This document shows, one piece after another, positions 23,837 to 30,905 of a stretch of DNA of 36,620 bases. The DNA lies in assembly GCA_005888325.1 (NCBI GenBank), contig VAWU01000001.1:20636-57255 (forward strand), written 5' to 3'. Origin of the DNA: Actinomycetota bacterium. Its GTDB lineage: Bacteria > Actinomycetota > Acidimicrobiia > Acidimicrobiales > AC-14. Both the position numbers and the translations under genes were made by a program. Every line of letters begins with the position of its first letter. Within the stretch, counting starts at the first letter, position 1. The notes under the pieces are model-generated. The model was not told where the DNA came from, did not search any database, and saw only the letters and a list, made by a program, of their open reading frames with translations.

Positions 23837-24649
23837 ATGTCACTGGCGACGCTGGACGAATCGACTGCAGAGCGACTGTTGCGCGGGGCAGTACCACCCG
23901 ATGACGCGCCCCCGGGCTACGGGGGAGTGGCGACGCTTCTCGATACGGCGCGCACCGAGGCTCGCACTGCGACGTCAGCCAGGACGGAGGACACGATCGC
24001 GGCGATGGTGGCGGCATCCCGCGTCCGCGCGGTCCCGGTCGTCCCGCGCCGCCGCCCCATCAAGGCCAAGGTGGCGACCGCTGCTTCTGCAGGCTTGCTG
24101 ACGCTGTCGGGCATGGCCGCCGCGGGTGCTCTTCCGTCCGTGGCCCAGCGCCACATCTCGACGGTGCTGGCCAGAGTGGGCATCGAGGTGCCGACGGGCG
24201 AGGGGAGGCACGGGCGGTCGCCGTCGAGCGCGCACACGTCCCGCGCCGACGACACGGGCGGCGTGGGCGCGACGACGACGAACCACGGCGACTGCGTGTC
24301 GCAGTTGGCCGGAAGTGGTGGCGCGCAGGTCTCGGCGTTCGCGCGGTCAGACTGCGGAAAGCCGCCCAGCGCAGGCGGGTCCCCCGCGGACGCCGCGCGA
24401 GTTGCCGTGCCGCCGGGCCAGGCCAGGACGGGCGACAACACGCAGCCGACGCAGCCGACGCAGCCGACGCGCCCGAACTCGGGCGCGTCCAACGCCGACG
24501 GCCACGAGGGCACCGGTCATAATCGGGGCGCGTCACCTTCGACGACAGCGCCGGCCAACGGTTCGGCGCAACGCGCGCACGAGCCTCATTTGGCGACCTC
24601 CTCGCCGCGGGAACCGCAGACCACGACAACGCCACGCGCGGCCCACTAG
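23837..24649 (+). CDS. Putative membrane anti-sigma factor with Pro/Thr-rich outer domain
   Basis: The 270-residue protein starts at ATG 23837 (MSLATLDESTAERLLRG). The N-terminal about 75 residues are polar and helical (SLATLDESTAERLLRGAVPP, then GYGGVATLLDTAR), followed by a basic stretch RRRPIKAK and one hydrophobic segment (about 77-100, VATAASAGLLTLSGMAAAGA). The outer part is low-complexity, rich in Ser, Thr, Pro and Gly, with a short PTQ repeat and two Cys. A cytoplasmic N-terminus, one membrane helix and position right after an ECF sigma gene fit an anti-sigma factor, but no zinc-type HxxxCxxC motif is present. The role is inferred from context and topology. Confidence 0.65.
   Translation: MSLATLDESTAERLLRGAVPPDDAPPGYGGVATLLDTARTEARTATSARTEDTIAAMVAASRVRAVPVVPRRRPIKAKVATAASAGLLTLSGMAAAGALPSVAQRHISTVLARVGIEVPTGEGRHGRSPSSAHTSRADDTGGVGATTTNHGDCVSQLAGSGGAQVSAFARSDCGKPPSAGGSPADAARVAVPPGQARTGDNTQPTQPTQPTRPNSGASNADGHEGTGHNRGASPSTTAPANGSAQRAHEPHLATSSPREPQTTTTPRAAH
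24443..24469 (+). repeat. Three perfect copies of a 9-base tandem repeat
   Basis: CAGCCGACG is repeated three times in a row inside the putative anti-sigma gene, coding for a Pro-Thr-Gln repeat in the extracytoplasmic stalk. Being a multiple of three, copy-number change would keep the frame. Confidence 0.85.
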
Positions 24650-24720
24650 CTCCGCCGGTTTCGCTGCAGCACCATCTCGGTCTCCGACGCGGGCCTCGCA
24701 GACTCCGGCGGGCGCGAGAG

Positions 24721-24745
24721 AGCCGCCCGGTTGCGACGGGCGGCT
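24721..24745 (+). terminator. Hairpin terminator after the sigma/anti-sigma pair
   Basis: AGCCGCCCG (24721-24729) pairs perfectly with CGGGCGGCT (24737-24745) around GTTGCGA, followed by GTCTCGTTCC. It is 72 bases beyond the anti-sigma stop and fits a GC-rich actinobacterial terminator with a weak T tract. Confidence 0.65.
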
Positions 24746-24840
24746 GTCTCGTTCCTGCCTCAGCAGCCCACACCCGTGGAGACCGCGGATGTCGGCCTGG
24801 GGATCGGTGAGGCGCCGTCGTTGCTATCGTCGTGGCGCAA

Positions 24841-25109
24841 CTGCGTGTTACGGCCGACCGAGGGCTGCACGCAGCTGCGACGGTTGGCGAGAAGCGTGTC
24901 TTCGACACGCGCGCGCCCGACCCGCTCGGGCGCGCGAGAAAGCCAGCGGCAGGGGATGGGGTGGGTGGGTCCCCCGCACCGCTGGCTCTCTACTGGCCGG
25001 GCTGACCTACCTCGGTGACGGTCGTTTCAAACCTCCGCGGCTCGGCGCGCACCGGCGAGACGCGAACGCATCTCGCCGGTGGGGCAGCAGGGGTGCGGTC
25101 GAGCACCCC
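24841..25109. other. Gene-free region with six further consecutive inverted repeats
   Basis: No convincing gene lies between 24650 and 25238. Besides the terminator at 24721 it holds these perfect stems: CTGCGTG/CACGCAG (24841-24847, 24868-24874); GCGTGTC/GACACGC around TTC (24894-24910); GCGCGCCCGA/TCGGGCGCGC around CCCGC (24911-24935); AGCCAGCGG/CCGCTGGCT (24941-24949, 24979-24987); CACCGGCGAGA/TCTCGCCGGTG (25050-25060, 25071-25081); and GGGGTGC/GCACCCC (25090-25096, 25103-25109). The stems are consecutive and do not overlap. The region could encode a structured RNA, an array of terminators, or a leader of the SDR gene that starts 130 bases downstream. High GC makes chance hairpins common, so significance needs a folding test. 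Confidence 0.45.
24952..24969 (+). other. G-quadruplex motif inside a hairpin loop
   Basis: The plus strand reads GGGG-AT-GGGG-T-GGG-T-GGG, four G runs with loops of two, one and one bases, the pattern of a stable parallel quadruplex. It lies within the loop of the AGCCAGCGG/CCGCTGGCT stem (24941-24987) and is followed directly by TCCCCC, which could compete by base pairing. Confidence 0.6.
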
Positions 25110-25238
25110 GACGGCGTCGCCGAGGTTGGCGGAACCCTCGCGACCATTGGAGTGTGGACGAGCAGCCTGCGCTCTGGCAAGGGGGGCGTCGCCCCGGCGC
25201 GCGGGGATCGTGGCGATCGTCGCTCGAAGCCTGAGAGC

Positions 25239-26222
25239 ATGACCCCAGCTATGGGATGGTCGGCGGGCAGCGATGCGCTTCGCGGGCGGGTCGCGGTCGT
25301 CGCCGGAGCGACCCGCGGTGCCGGGCGTGGCATCGCAGCTGCCCTGGGTGAAGCCGGCGCAACGGTCATCTGCACCGGCCGCAGCACGAGATCCAGTCGG
25401 TCCGACTACAACCGGGCCGAGACGATCGAGGAGACCGCCGAGCTCGTCACCAACCTCGGCGGCACCGGGATCGCGGCCGCCGTCGACCATCTCGTCCCCG
25501 ATCAGGTGAAGCGCCTGGCCGAGCAGATCCGGAGCGACCACGGCCACATCCATGTGCTCGTCAACGACATCTGGGGTGCCGAGCTGCTCAAGGGCGGCCC
25601 GGCCGATTGGAACACGCCCATCTGGGAGCACGATCTGGACAAGGGTCTCCGGATTCTCCGGCTCGCCATCGACACCCACCTCATCACCTCCCATCACCTG
25701 CTCCCATTGCTCGTCGACGAGCCGGGTGGCCTCTTGGTCGAGGTCACGGACGGCACCGCCGAGTACAACGCGTCGCGCTACCGGCTCTCGGTGTTCTACG
25801 ACCTCGCCAAAGTTGCCGTGAACCGGCTGGCGTTCTCCCAAGGACATGAGTTGGAACCGTATGGAGCAACCGCGGTCGCGATCACGCCTGGATGGCTTCG
25901 GTCGGAGATGATGCTCGACAACTTCGGCGTCTCCGAGCGGAACTGGCGCGACGCGATCGATCCACCGGCCGCCGGCAGCGAGGGACCGTCTGCGCCCGCC
26001 GACTTCGCTCTCTCCGAGTCGCCCCGATACGTCGGGCGGGCCGTTGCCGTGCTGGCATCCGATCCCGGTCGGGCGCGATGGAACCAGTGCTCGGTCAGCT
26101 CCGGACAGCTCGCGCTCGAATACGGGTTCACGGACGTCGACGGGACACAACCCGATATCTGGCGCTACATAGAGGAGGTCGGGGAGACAGGAGTCGACGG
26201 CGACCCGGACGACTACCGGTAG
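25239..26222 (+). CDS. SDR-family oxidoreductase
   Basis: The 327-residue protein starts at ATG 25239; ATG 25251 is an alternative, and the open frame further upstream has no coding character. The Rossmann motif is [15 protein letters not shown] (TGxxxGxG-like), followed by an Arg-rich cofactor loop [10 protein letters not shown] that favours NADP(H). The active-site motif YxxxK is in [15 protein letters not shown], and [10 protein letters not shown] replaces the usual [15 protein letters not shown] is the usual post-catalytic strand. It belongs to the classical short-chain dehydrogenases, with an extended C-terminus ending in [13 protein letters not shown]. The substrate is unknown. Its stop abuts the LivF remnant. 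Confidence 0.88.
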   Translation: MTPAMGWSAGSDALRGRVAVVAGATRGAGRGIAAALGEAGATVICTGRSTRSSRSDYNRAETIEETAELVTNLGGTGIAAAVDHLVPDQVKRLAEQIRSDHGHIHVLVNDIWGAELLKGGPADWNTPIWEHDLDKGLRILRLAIDTHLITSHHLLPLLVDEPGGLLVEVTDGTAEYNASRYRLSVFYDLAKVAVNRLAFSQGHELEPYGATAVAITPGWLRSEMMLDNFGVSERNWRDAIDPPAAGSEGPSAPADFALSESPRYVGRAVAVLASDPGRARWNQCSVSSGQLALEYGFTDVDGTQPDIWRYIEEVGETGVDGDPDDYR

Positions 26223-26223
26223 G

Positions 26224-26640
26224 ACGGGGGGCGCCTGGGTCCTGAACTACTTTCCAGCGCTGGCCGAGATCCAAGATCGACGGGCAGGCCTGCTCTCCGG
26301 TGGACAGCAGCAGATGCTGGCGATGGCACGCGCGCTCACGTCGACTCCGAGGCTCTTGATGGTCGACGAGATGAGCCTCGGCTTGGCGCCGATCATCGTC
26401 GAGAACCTGTTGGAGATCCTGCGCCAGATCGTCGACGACAGCGGTGCGGGCGTGTTGCTCGTCGAGCAGCACGTCCATCTCGCGCTCTCGATCGCAGATC
26501 GCGGCTACATCCTCAGCCACGGAGAGCTCGTGTTGGAAGGCACTGCGGCCGAGCTGAGCTCGAATCAACACCTTCTCGAGTCGAGCTACGTCGGTGGCAG
26601 CGAGCTCGACGAGTTGGCGTCGTCGCCGAGGTCGAGACGA
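26224..26640 (+). pseudogene. Remnant of a LivF-type branched-chain amino acid ABC ATPase
   Basis: The frame directly after the SDR stop reads [20 protein letters not shown], then [37 protein letters not shown] and [20 protein letters not shown]. This is the C-terminal half of a LivF ATPase, with the signature LSGGQQQ, Walker B LLMVDE and the H-loop position. The first about 120 residues, including Walker A, are absent, and there is no start codon or room for them. It ends naturally around LLESSYVGG but has no nearby stop and reads on antisense to the next gene. It looks like a breakpoint of an old deletion or rearrangement. LivG, LivH, LivM and a binding protein are not in the window. Confidence 0.82.
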
Positions 26641-26653
26641 GTCGCGAAGACCC

Positions 26654-27478
26654 TCAGCGTCGGGACGCGATGCGGTCGCGCCAGGCGCGGCGGGGCGAGC
26701 GGGGGCGACGCGACGGGCGGTAGAGGATGTCGTCGTCGGTCCGGCGCCAGTACTTCCGCGGCGCGTCGTCCGGGCTGGTCACCCGGTCGGTCTCTTCATC
26801 GTCGGTCTCTTCGTCGTCGGTCTCTTCGTCGTCGGCCTCTTCATCGTCGGCGTCGATCGACGGTGCGGTCATCGGGATCGGGAGGTCGGGCACGAGCGCG
26901 TCCTCGTCATCCTCGCCCTCGTCGCCCTCGTCGGCCGAGTCGATCGAGGTGGTCGAGGACGGGGCGGCGGGCGGCTGACCCAGCTCTGTGGCGCGCGCCC
27001 GGTCGTCCGCACCCAGGTCGAACCCGAGGAAGGCCGCGACCCGCTTCAATCGCGGATATGGCGGGTCCGCGGTGGCCGGCGCGGCATCCTCCGGTTCCGA
27101 CCACGCCCACCTCGACACCTCGGAGCTCGCCGCGGCCCCGGGCGCGTCGTCGCCGACGTCGCCGAACGACGCGGCGTCGAGTCCCAGGTAGGCGACCACC
27201 GACCGCAACCGGCTGCGGGCGGAACCGTTGTCACCCTCGCGCGCGGTGTCGCTCCGGGTGGGTGTGGTCGCGTCCTCGAGCGCGTCTGGCTCGGGCGCGG
27301 TCTCGACCGGGGGAGGGTCGACGTCGTGCACCACCTCGGGAGCCGCGGAGCAGTGGCTGTCGAGCAGATGGCGTCGGCCGCAGGTCGGGCACATGGAGGA
27401 CGCCTCGGCGTGGACCTTGGCGCGGACCGCGCGCAGGCCGGGCGCGTCAGGGAGGGCGTCCAATGCGGAATCGGGCAC
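26654..27478 (-). CDS. Acidic zinc-ribbon-like protein of unknown function
   Basis: The 274-residue protein most likely starts at GTG 27478 ([14 protein letters not shown]); the frame is open further upstream but that part is antisense to a hydrolase remnant. Near residue 30 is [15 protein letters not shown], a CxxC-H-C arrangement that may bind zinc. Two similar segments, [17 protein letters not shown] and [17 protein letters not shown], look like an internal duplication. The C-terminal third is very acidic with DDEET repeats and then becomes very basic ([16 protein letters not shown]). No membrane segment is present. The charge split suggests contact with nucleic acid or a basic protein, but the function is unknown. 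Confidence 0.62.
   Translation of the reverse strand: MPDSALDALPDAPGLRAVRAKVHAEASSMCPTCGRRHLLDSHCSAAPEVVHDVDPPPVETAPEPDALEDATTPTRSDTAREGDNGSARSRLRSVVAYLGLDAASFGDVGDDAPGAAASSEVSRWAWSEPEDAAPATADPPYPRLKRVAAFLGFDLGADDRARATELGQPPAAPSSTTSIDSADEGDEGEDDEDALVPDLPIPMTAPSIDADDEEADDEETDDEETDDEETDRVTSPDDAPRKYWRRTDDDILYRPSRRPRSPRRAWRDRIASRR
26787..26846. repeat. Four 15-base tandem repeats in the acidic protein gene
   Basis: The unit TCGGTCTCTTCATCG occurs four times with one to two changes (26787-26801, 26802-26816, 26817-26831, 26832-26846). On the minus strand it codes for repeats of Asp-Asp-Glu-Glu-Thr/Ala. The two middle copies are identical, suggesting recent slippage or expansion. Confidence 0.85.
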
Positions 27479-27557
27479 CTGACCGAGGGTACGGGGGCGG
27501 CACCGACAGGTGGCGGACTCGACGAGCGGGCTACGAGGGCCACTGGGGGCACGTCGC

Positions 27558-27890
27558 GTCATAGGCCTGGCCGGCGAGGTACTGGACTCCGACGGGAAGT
27601 TCTTCACCGGTCCGTCCGTCCCAGTGATGTTCATCCATGGCACCGCCGACCCGGTCGCACCGATCGAGCACAGCGCGCAGGAGTACGCGAAGGCTCCTGC
27701 ACCGAAGTTCCTCGTCAGTCTGGTCGGGGCCGAGCACGTCCAGTTCGGGCCGCCGTGGGAACCGATCGCGGCGCGAGCCACGATCGATTTCTTCGAGCGC
27801 TACCTCGAGGACGACGAGGGCGCACTGCGCCGGCTCCAAACCGATGCGAATGTCGCCGGAGTCGCCGGTCTTCAGCAAGCACCGACGTGA
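27558..27890 (+). pseudogene. C-terminal remnant of an alpha/beta hydrolase
   Basis: The frame ending at TGA 27888-27890 encodes LAGEVLDSDGKFFTG, PVMFIHGTADPVAPIEHS, with the catalytic-Asp position of the fold, KFLVSLVGAEHVQFG, with the catalytic His, and ATIDFFERYLEDDEGALRRL. This matches the last third of chlorophyllase/PHB-depolymerase-like serine hydrolases. The nucleophile elbow (GxSxG) and the N-terminal two thirds are missing. The frame upstream runs antisense into the start of the acidic protein gene. No start codon with a ribosome-binding site is visible. It is a different hydrolase from the broken one at 4674-5297. Confidence 0.72.
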
Positions 27891-27895
27891 GGCCG

Positions 27896-28708
27896 CTAGG
27901 CCCGGGCGGCCCAGACCCCGCCCGCGAGCGCGGCGCCGATGATGACCGCGGCAACGACCAGGCCGGCGACGGCGGAGCGACGCGTGGATGACGGACGGAG
28001 CATGAACCACCCCGCAGCGGTCCCTCCGGCGAGGCCGCCCAGATGGGCCCCGATCGAGATGCCGGGGAGAACGAAGGTGAAGATCAGGTTGATGACCAGC
28101 AGGCCTCCGATGCCGGTCTGCATCACACTGATCCCGCGCTGACGCAGCCCGGCAGCCGCCGCGCCGAAGAGCCCGAACACGGCTCCGGACGCGCCGCCCG
28201 AGACGACGGCGGGGCTGAGGAGCAGGGCGGCAAACGACCCCGTCAACAGGGCGGCGAAGTACAGCGCGAGGAAGCGGGTGCGCCCGAGTGCAGGCTCGAG
28301 CATGAGGCCCAGCTGGTACAGCAGCAGCATGTTGAACCCGATGTGGATCAGCCCGTAGTGAACGAATCCGGACGAGATGAGCCGGTACCACTCGCCCCGC
28401 GCGACCGCGGGCCCGTAGAGGGACAGGCGCGACTGCAGGTCGCCACCGCGTCCTCCCGCGCCCCCTCCGGCCGCGGTGGCCAGGTAGGTGACGACGTTGA
28501 GCCCGATCAGAACCTTCGTGGCCAGCGGGCCCGCCGTCGCGTTCCAGCGCCGGACGCGCTGGCGGGCAGGCGGACGGGCGGCGCGCACGCACTCGAAGCA
28601 GTGCGCACCGACAGGCGCCTCGCGCAGGCAGTCCGGGCACGCGGGCCGTCCACAACGGGTGCAGGACCGACCCGTCTCCCTGTCGGAGTGGTGGAAGCAC
28701 GTCGTCAC
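27896..28708 (-). CDS. Rhomboid-family intramembrane serine protease with N-terminal zinc finger
   Basis: The 270-residue protein starts at GTG 28708 (MTTCFHHSDRETG). The N-terminal about 40 residues carry a B-box-like zinc finger: CFHHSDRETGRSCTRCGRPA, then CPDCLREAPVGAHCFEC. Six or seven transmembrane helices follow. The catalytic Ser lies in GGASGAVFGLFGA (GxSG motif) and the His in IGAHLGGLAGG, with an Asn/His-containing loop HIGFNMLLLYQLG in the second helix. All signature residues are present, so it should cleave transmembrane substrates within the membrane. Zinc finger-rhomboid fusions of this type are widespread in actinobacteria. Its start is divergent from the N-acetyltransferase gene. 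Confidence 0.92.
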   Translation of the reverse strand: MTTCFHHSDRETGRSCTRCGRPACPDCLREAPVGAHCFECVRAARPPARQRVRRWNATAGPLATKVLIGLNVVTYLATAAGGGAGGRGGDLQSRLSLYGPAVARGEWYRLISSGFVHYGLIHIGFNMLLLYQLGLMLEPALGRTRFLALYFAALLTGSFAALLLSPAVVSGGASGAVFGLFGAAAAGLRQRGISVMQTGIGGLLVINLIFTFVLPGISIGAHLGGLAGGTAAGWFMLRPSSTRRSAVAGLVVAAVIIGAALAGGVWAARA

Positions 28709-28862
28709 CGTGTCGATACGAGCGACGGTACGGGATCCGGCCGCTCTATTGGCTTCGTTCCATCGCTGACTCGCGCAAATGCGTTGTTCGGTGGCAATAG
28801 AGTCCCCGGGGTGCCTGGGTGTGGCTTCACCCGACGGGCCATGGAAGCCCCGATGGGCGCAG

Positions 28863-29726
28863 ATGGACGCTGAGCTGCAGGAGGCGTACCTGCGCCGGCT
28901 CGGGCTGGAGGTGGAGCCTCCGTCGGTCGAGGCGTTGCAGCGGTTGCACCGTCGCCATGTCGAGCGCATCTCGTACGAGACGATGTGGATCCACCTGGGT
29001 GAGGCATGGGGCATCGACCTCGACGACGCCGTCGTCCGCATCGCGCAGCAGGGTCGCGGCGGCTACTGCTTCCACCTGAACGGCGCCTTCAGCGAGCTCT
29101 TGAGGTCACTTGGCTATGCAGTCACCCGTCACGTCGGCGGTGTCCACGGGCCCGGCGGGCCCGACGAGGAGGCGATGAGCAATCACCTGGTCCTCACGGT
29201 CGGCGGGCTGCCGGCGAGCCGGAACCCTTCGGGAACCTGGTACGTCGATGCCGGGCTCGGTGACGCGCTCTACGAGGCCTTGCCGCTCGCCCCCGGTGCG
29301 TACCGGGAAGGCCCGTTCCACCTCGTCCTCGACCCGACGCCGGGCGGCGTCGGCGACTGGCACCTGACTCACGATCCCGCCGGCGGGTTCGCGGGGATGA
29401 GCTGGCGGACGGCCGAGGCCGGGATGGATCAGTTCGCGACGCGTCACCGGTGGCTGTCGACGTCGCCGGACTCGGGGTTCGTGCGGGTGGCCGCCGCCCA
29501 GCGCCGGGACGCCACCGGCGCCGACATCCTGCGCGGTCTGGTACTGACGCGCGTCGGGACCGGAACCGCCCCGTCGGAGCCGCTGACGGAGCGAGACGAC
29601 TGGTTCGCGGTGCTGGCCGACGTGTTCGGCCTTCGCTTCGACGGGATCGCGACAGAGGCACTCGACCGGCTCTGGGAGCGATCGCTCGCCGCGCACCACG
29701 CGTGGGAAGCGGGAGGCCGCCCGTGA
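28863..29726 (+). CDS. nat: Arylamine N-acetyltransferase
   Basis: The 287-residue product starts at ATG 28863. This start puts the catalytic triad at Cys69 (RGGYCFHLNG), His108 (SNHLVLTV) and Asp129 (WYVDAGLGD), very close to positions in known NAT enzymes. The enzyme transfers acetyl or other acyl groups from CoA to arylamines, hydrazines or related amines by a ping-pong reaction. In actinobacteria, homologues act in detoxification, sterol-catabolism-linked CoA metabolism, or amide formation in natural products. No such pathway is next to it. A hairpin at 29780-29797 may end the transcript. Confidence 0.92.
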   Translation: MDAELQEAYLRRLGLEVEPPSVEALQRLHRRHVERISYETMWIHLGEAWGIDLDDAVVRIAQQGRGGYCFHLNGAFSELLRSLGYAVTRHVGGVHGPGGPDEEAMSNHLVLTVGGLPASRNPSGTWYVDAGLGDALYEALPLAPGAYREGPFHLVLDPTPGGVGDWHLTHDPAGGFAGMSWRTAEAGMDQFATRHRWLSTSPDSGFVRVAAAQRRDATGADILRGLVLTRVGTGTAPSEPLTERDDWFAVLADVFGLRFDGIATEALDRLWERSLAAHHAWEAGGRP

Positions 29727-29779
29727 ATGCCCTCCCCTCTGACACGAGTGCCGCGCCCGAGCCGCTGATGGCTCACGTC

Positions 29780-29797
29780 GGGCCGACCGCTCGGCCC
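29780..29797 (+). terminator. Hairpin between the N-acetyltransferase and ParB-like genes
   Basis: GGGCCGA (29780-29786) pairs with TCGGCCC (29791-29797) around CCGC. It lies 54 bases after the N-acetyltransferase stop and 21 bases before the next start. There is no T tract, so it may be a weak terminator or a leader element of the next gene. Confidence 0.4.
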
Positions 29798-29817
29798 AAG
29801 GCCTCTAGTCTCGAGGG

Positions 29818-30612
29818 ATGGTCGACCGGCTCGAACTGAAGGATCCACTGAAGCGCCAGCCGCTGACGATCACGTCGGCCCGGAAGGGTGACCTCGAGGT
29901 CATCGGCCACCAACGCAAGCCGCGTCCGGCTCATCTGAAAGCACTCAGCGCGTCGATCGAGCGGATGGGCTTCATCACACCGTTGGTCGCGGTGGAGCGA
30001 GATGGCAGGTACGTGATCATCGACGGCCAGCACCGCTTCCACGCCGGAGCCGAGCTCGGCGTCGAGGAGTTCCCCATCGTGGTCGTGCCCGAGGTGCTCG
30101 CTCGACGCATGATGGGCTTGAACGTCGAGCAGAGCTTGAACATCCGGGGACGCTCGACGATCGCGTTGTCGATCTACCGGGAGATGCTCGAGGAGTCACC
30201 TGAACGCACCGAGGACGACGGCGACGTCGTGGACGCGATCGAGACCGCGCATCTCTTGACGCTCGGGCTCGCCTACGAAGGATCCGGACGCCTTGCAGGC
30301 AGCGCGTTCGAGCCGATCCTCAAGAAGTGTGACGGCTTTCTCGACCGGCCTCTCCAGGAGGCGTACGGGGTGCGCGAGGGGCGCGCCGAGAAGGTCCTTG
30401 CGGCGGCCAAGTGCGTGAAGTCGGTGGAAGATGCCCTCAAGGCCGAAGGGGCGTGGCACTCGATGGCGCGCTACCAGATCATCAGCTACGCGAATCCCAC
30501 GAAGCGGGCACGCAAGCCCACCGACTTCGACAAGACCTTCGCCAAGTTCATCGCGACGCTCGAAGAGCTCGAGGCATCGCCTCACAAGGTTCTGCGAGAG
30601 AAGATCGAGTAG
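29818..30612 (+). CDS. Stand-alone ParB/Srx-like domain protein
   Basis: The 264-residue protein starts at ATG 29818 with GAGGG just upstream. Residues about 25-105 form a ParB N-terminal-like domain: HQRKPRPAHLKALSASIERM, given as HQRKPRPAHLKAL and SIERM, then GFITPLVAVERDGRYVIIDG and QHRFHAGAELG. The loop DGQHR (69-73) corresponds to the CTP-binding/nuclease motif DGxHR of ParB-like proteins. The rest is helical and unlike the ParB HTH domain that binds parS. No parA-like gene is nearby, so a chromosome-partition role is unlikely. ParB-like domains also occur in DNA-modification, sulfiredoxin-like and phage-defence proteins. Its function here is open. Confidence 0.8.
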   Translation: MVDRLELKDPLKRQPLTITSARKGDLEVIGHQRKPRPAHLKALSASIERMGFITPLVAVERDGRYVIIDGQHRFHAGAELGVEEFPIVVVPEVLARRMMGLNVEQSLNIRGRSTIALSIYREMLEESPERTEDDGDVVDAIETAHLLTLGLAYEGSGRLAGSAFEPILKKCDGFLDRPLQEAYGVREGRAEKVLAAAKCVKSVEDALKAEGAWHSMARYQIISYANPTKRARKPTDFDKTFAKFIATLEELEASPHKVLREKIE

Positions 30613-30657
30613 CGATGGGTCTCGAGCGCCATGATCAATCGCACGAGCGGCGAGCGC

Positions 30658-30883
30658 ATGGCGAGAGTCGTGACTTGCTGCGTACTGGCCGCGGCCTGCT
30701 CGTCTCCGTCCGCGCCCCACGCCGCCGCGACGTTCGGGCCCGAAGCGCACGGAGCGAGCAACTACCACCGCCCAGGCGACGAATGGGGCACCGGGTTTCG
30801 ATTCGGCATGAGCGGTTTGCTGGCATGTCCACCTCACCCGCGACGACACGGCGGGTGACGTGTGGCTGAACGTCGCACGCTGA
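30658..30883 (+). pseudogene. Short lipoprotein gene with a frameshift
   Basis: ATG 30658 opens a lipoprotein-like signal (MARVVTCCVLAAACSSPSAP, lipobox LAAAC), followed by ASNYHRPGDEWGTGFRFGMS. The expected continuation GCWHVHLTRDDTAGDVWLNV, ending at TGA 30881-30883, lies in another frame. Removing one T from the TTT at about 30814 joins both halves. Small secreted proteins ending in a 'GCW...VWL.V' beta-strand pattern are found in actinobacteria. The total length of about 74 residues is short, so part of the middle may also be lost. An assembly error is possible. Confidence 0.5.
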
Positions 30884-30905
30884 GCGCGCAGACGAGCGTG
30901 CGCCC

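Noticed and set aside
24746-24940. Minus-strand reading ending in ...PTSAVSTGVGC with a moderately coding-like look
   Set aside because: No start codon with a ribosome-binding site, no family match, and the opposite strand reads equally well. The inverted repeats explain the region at least as well.
24126-25238. Open plus-strand frame upstream of and continuous with the SDR
   Set aside because: It is Arg-rich out-of-frame translation of the anti-sigma gene and the hairpin region. The SDR's Rossmann motif begins only after ATG 25239.
24990-26150. Long open frame on the minus strand opposite the SDR gene
   Set aside because: It mirrors the SDR codons (high-GC shadow), contains no recognisable motif and extends into the hairpin region.
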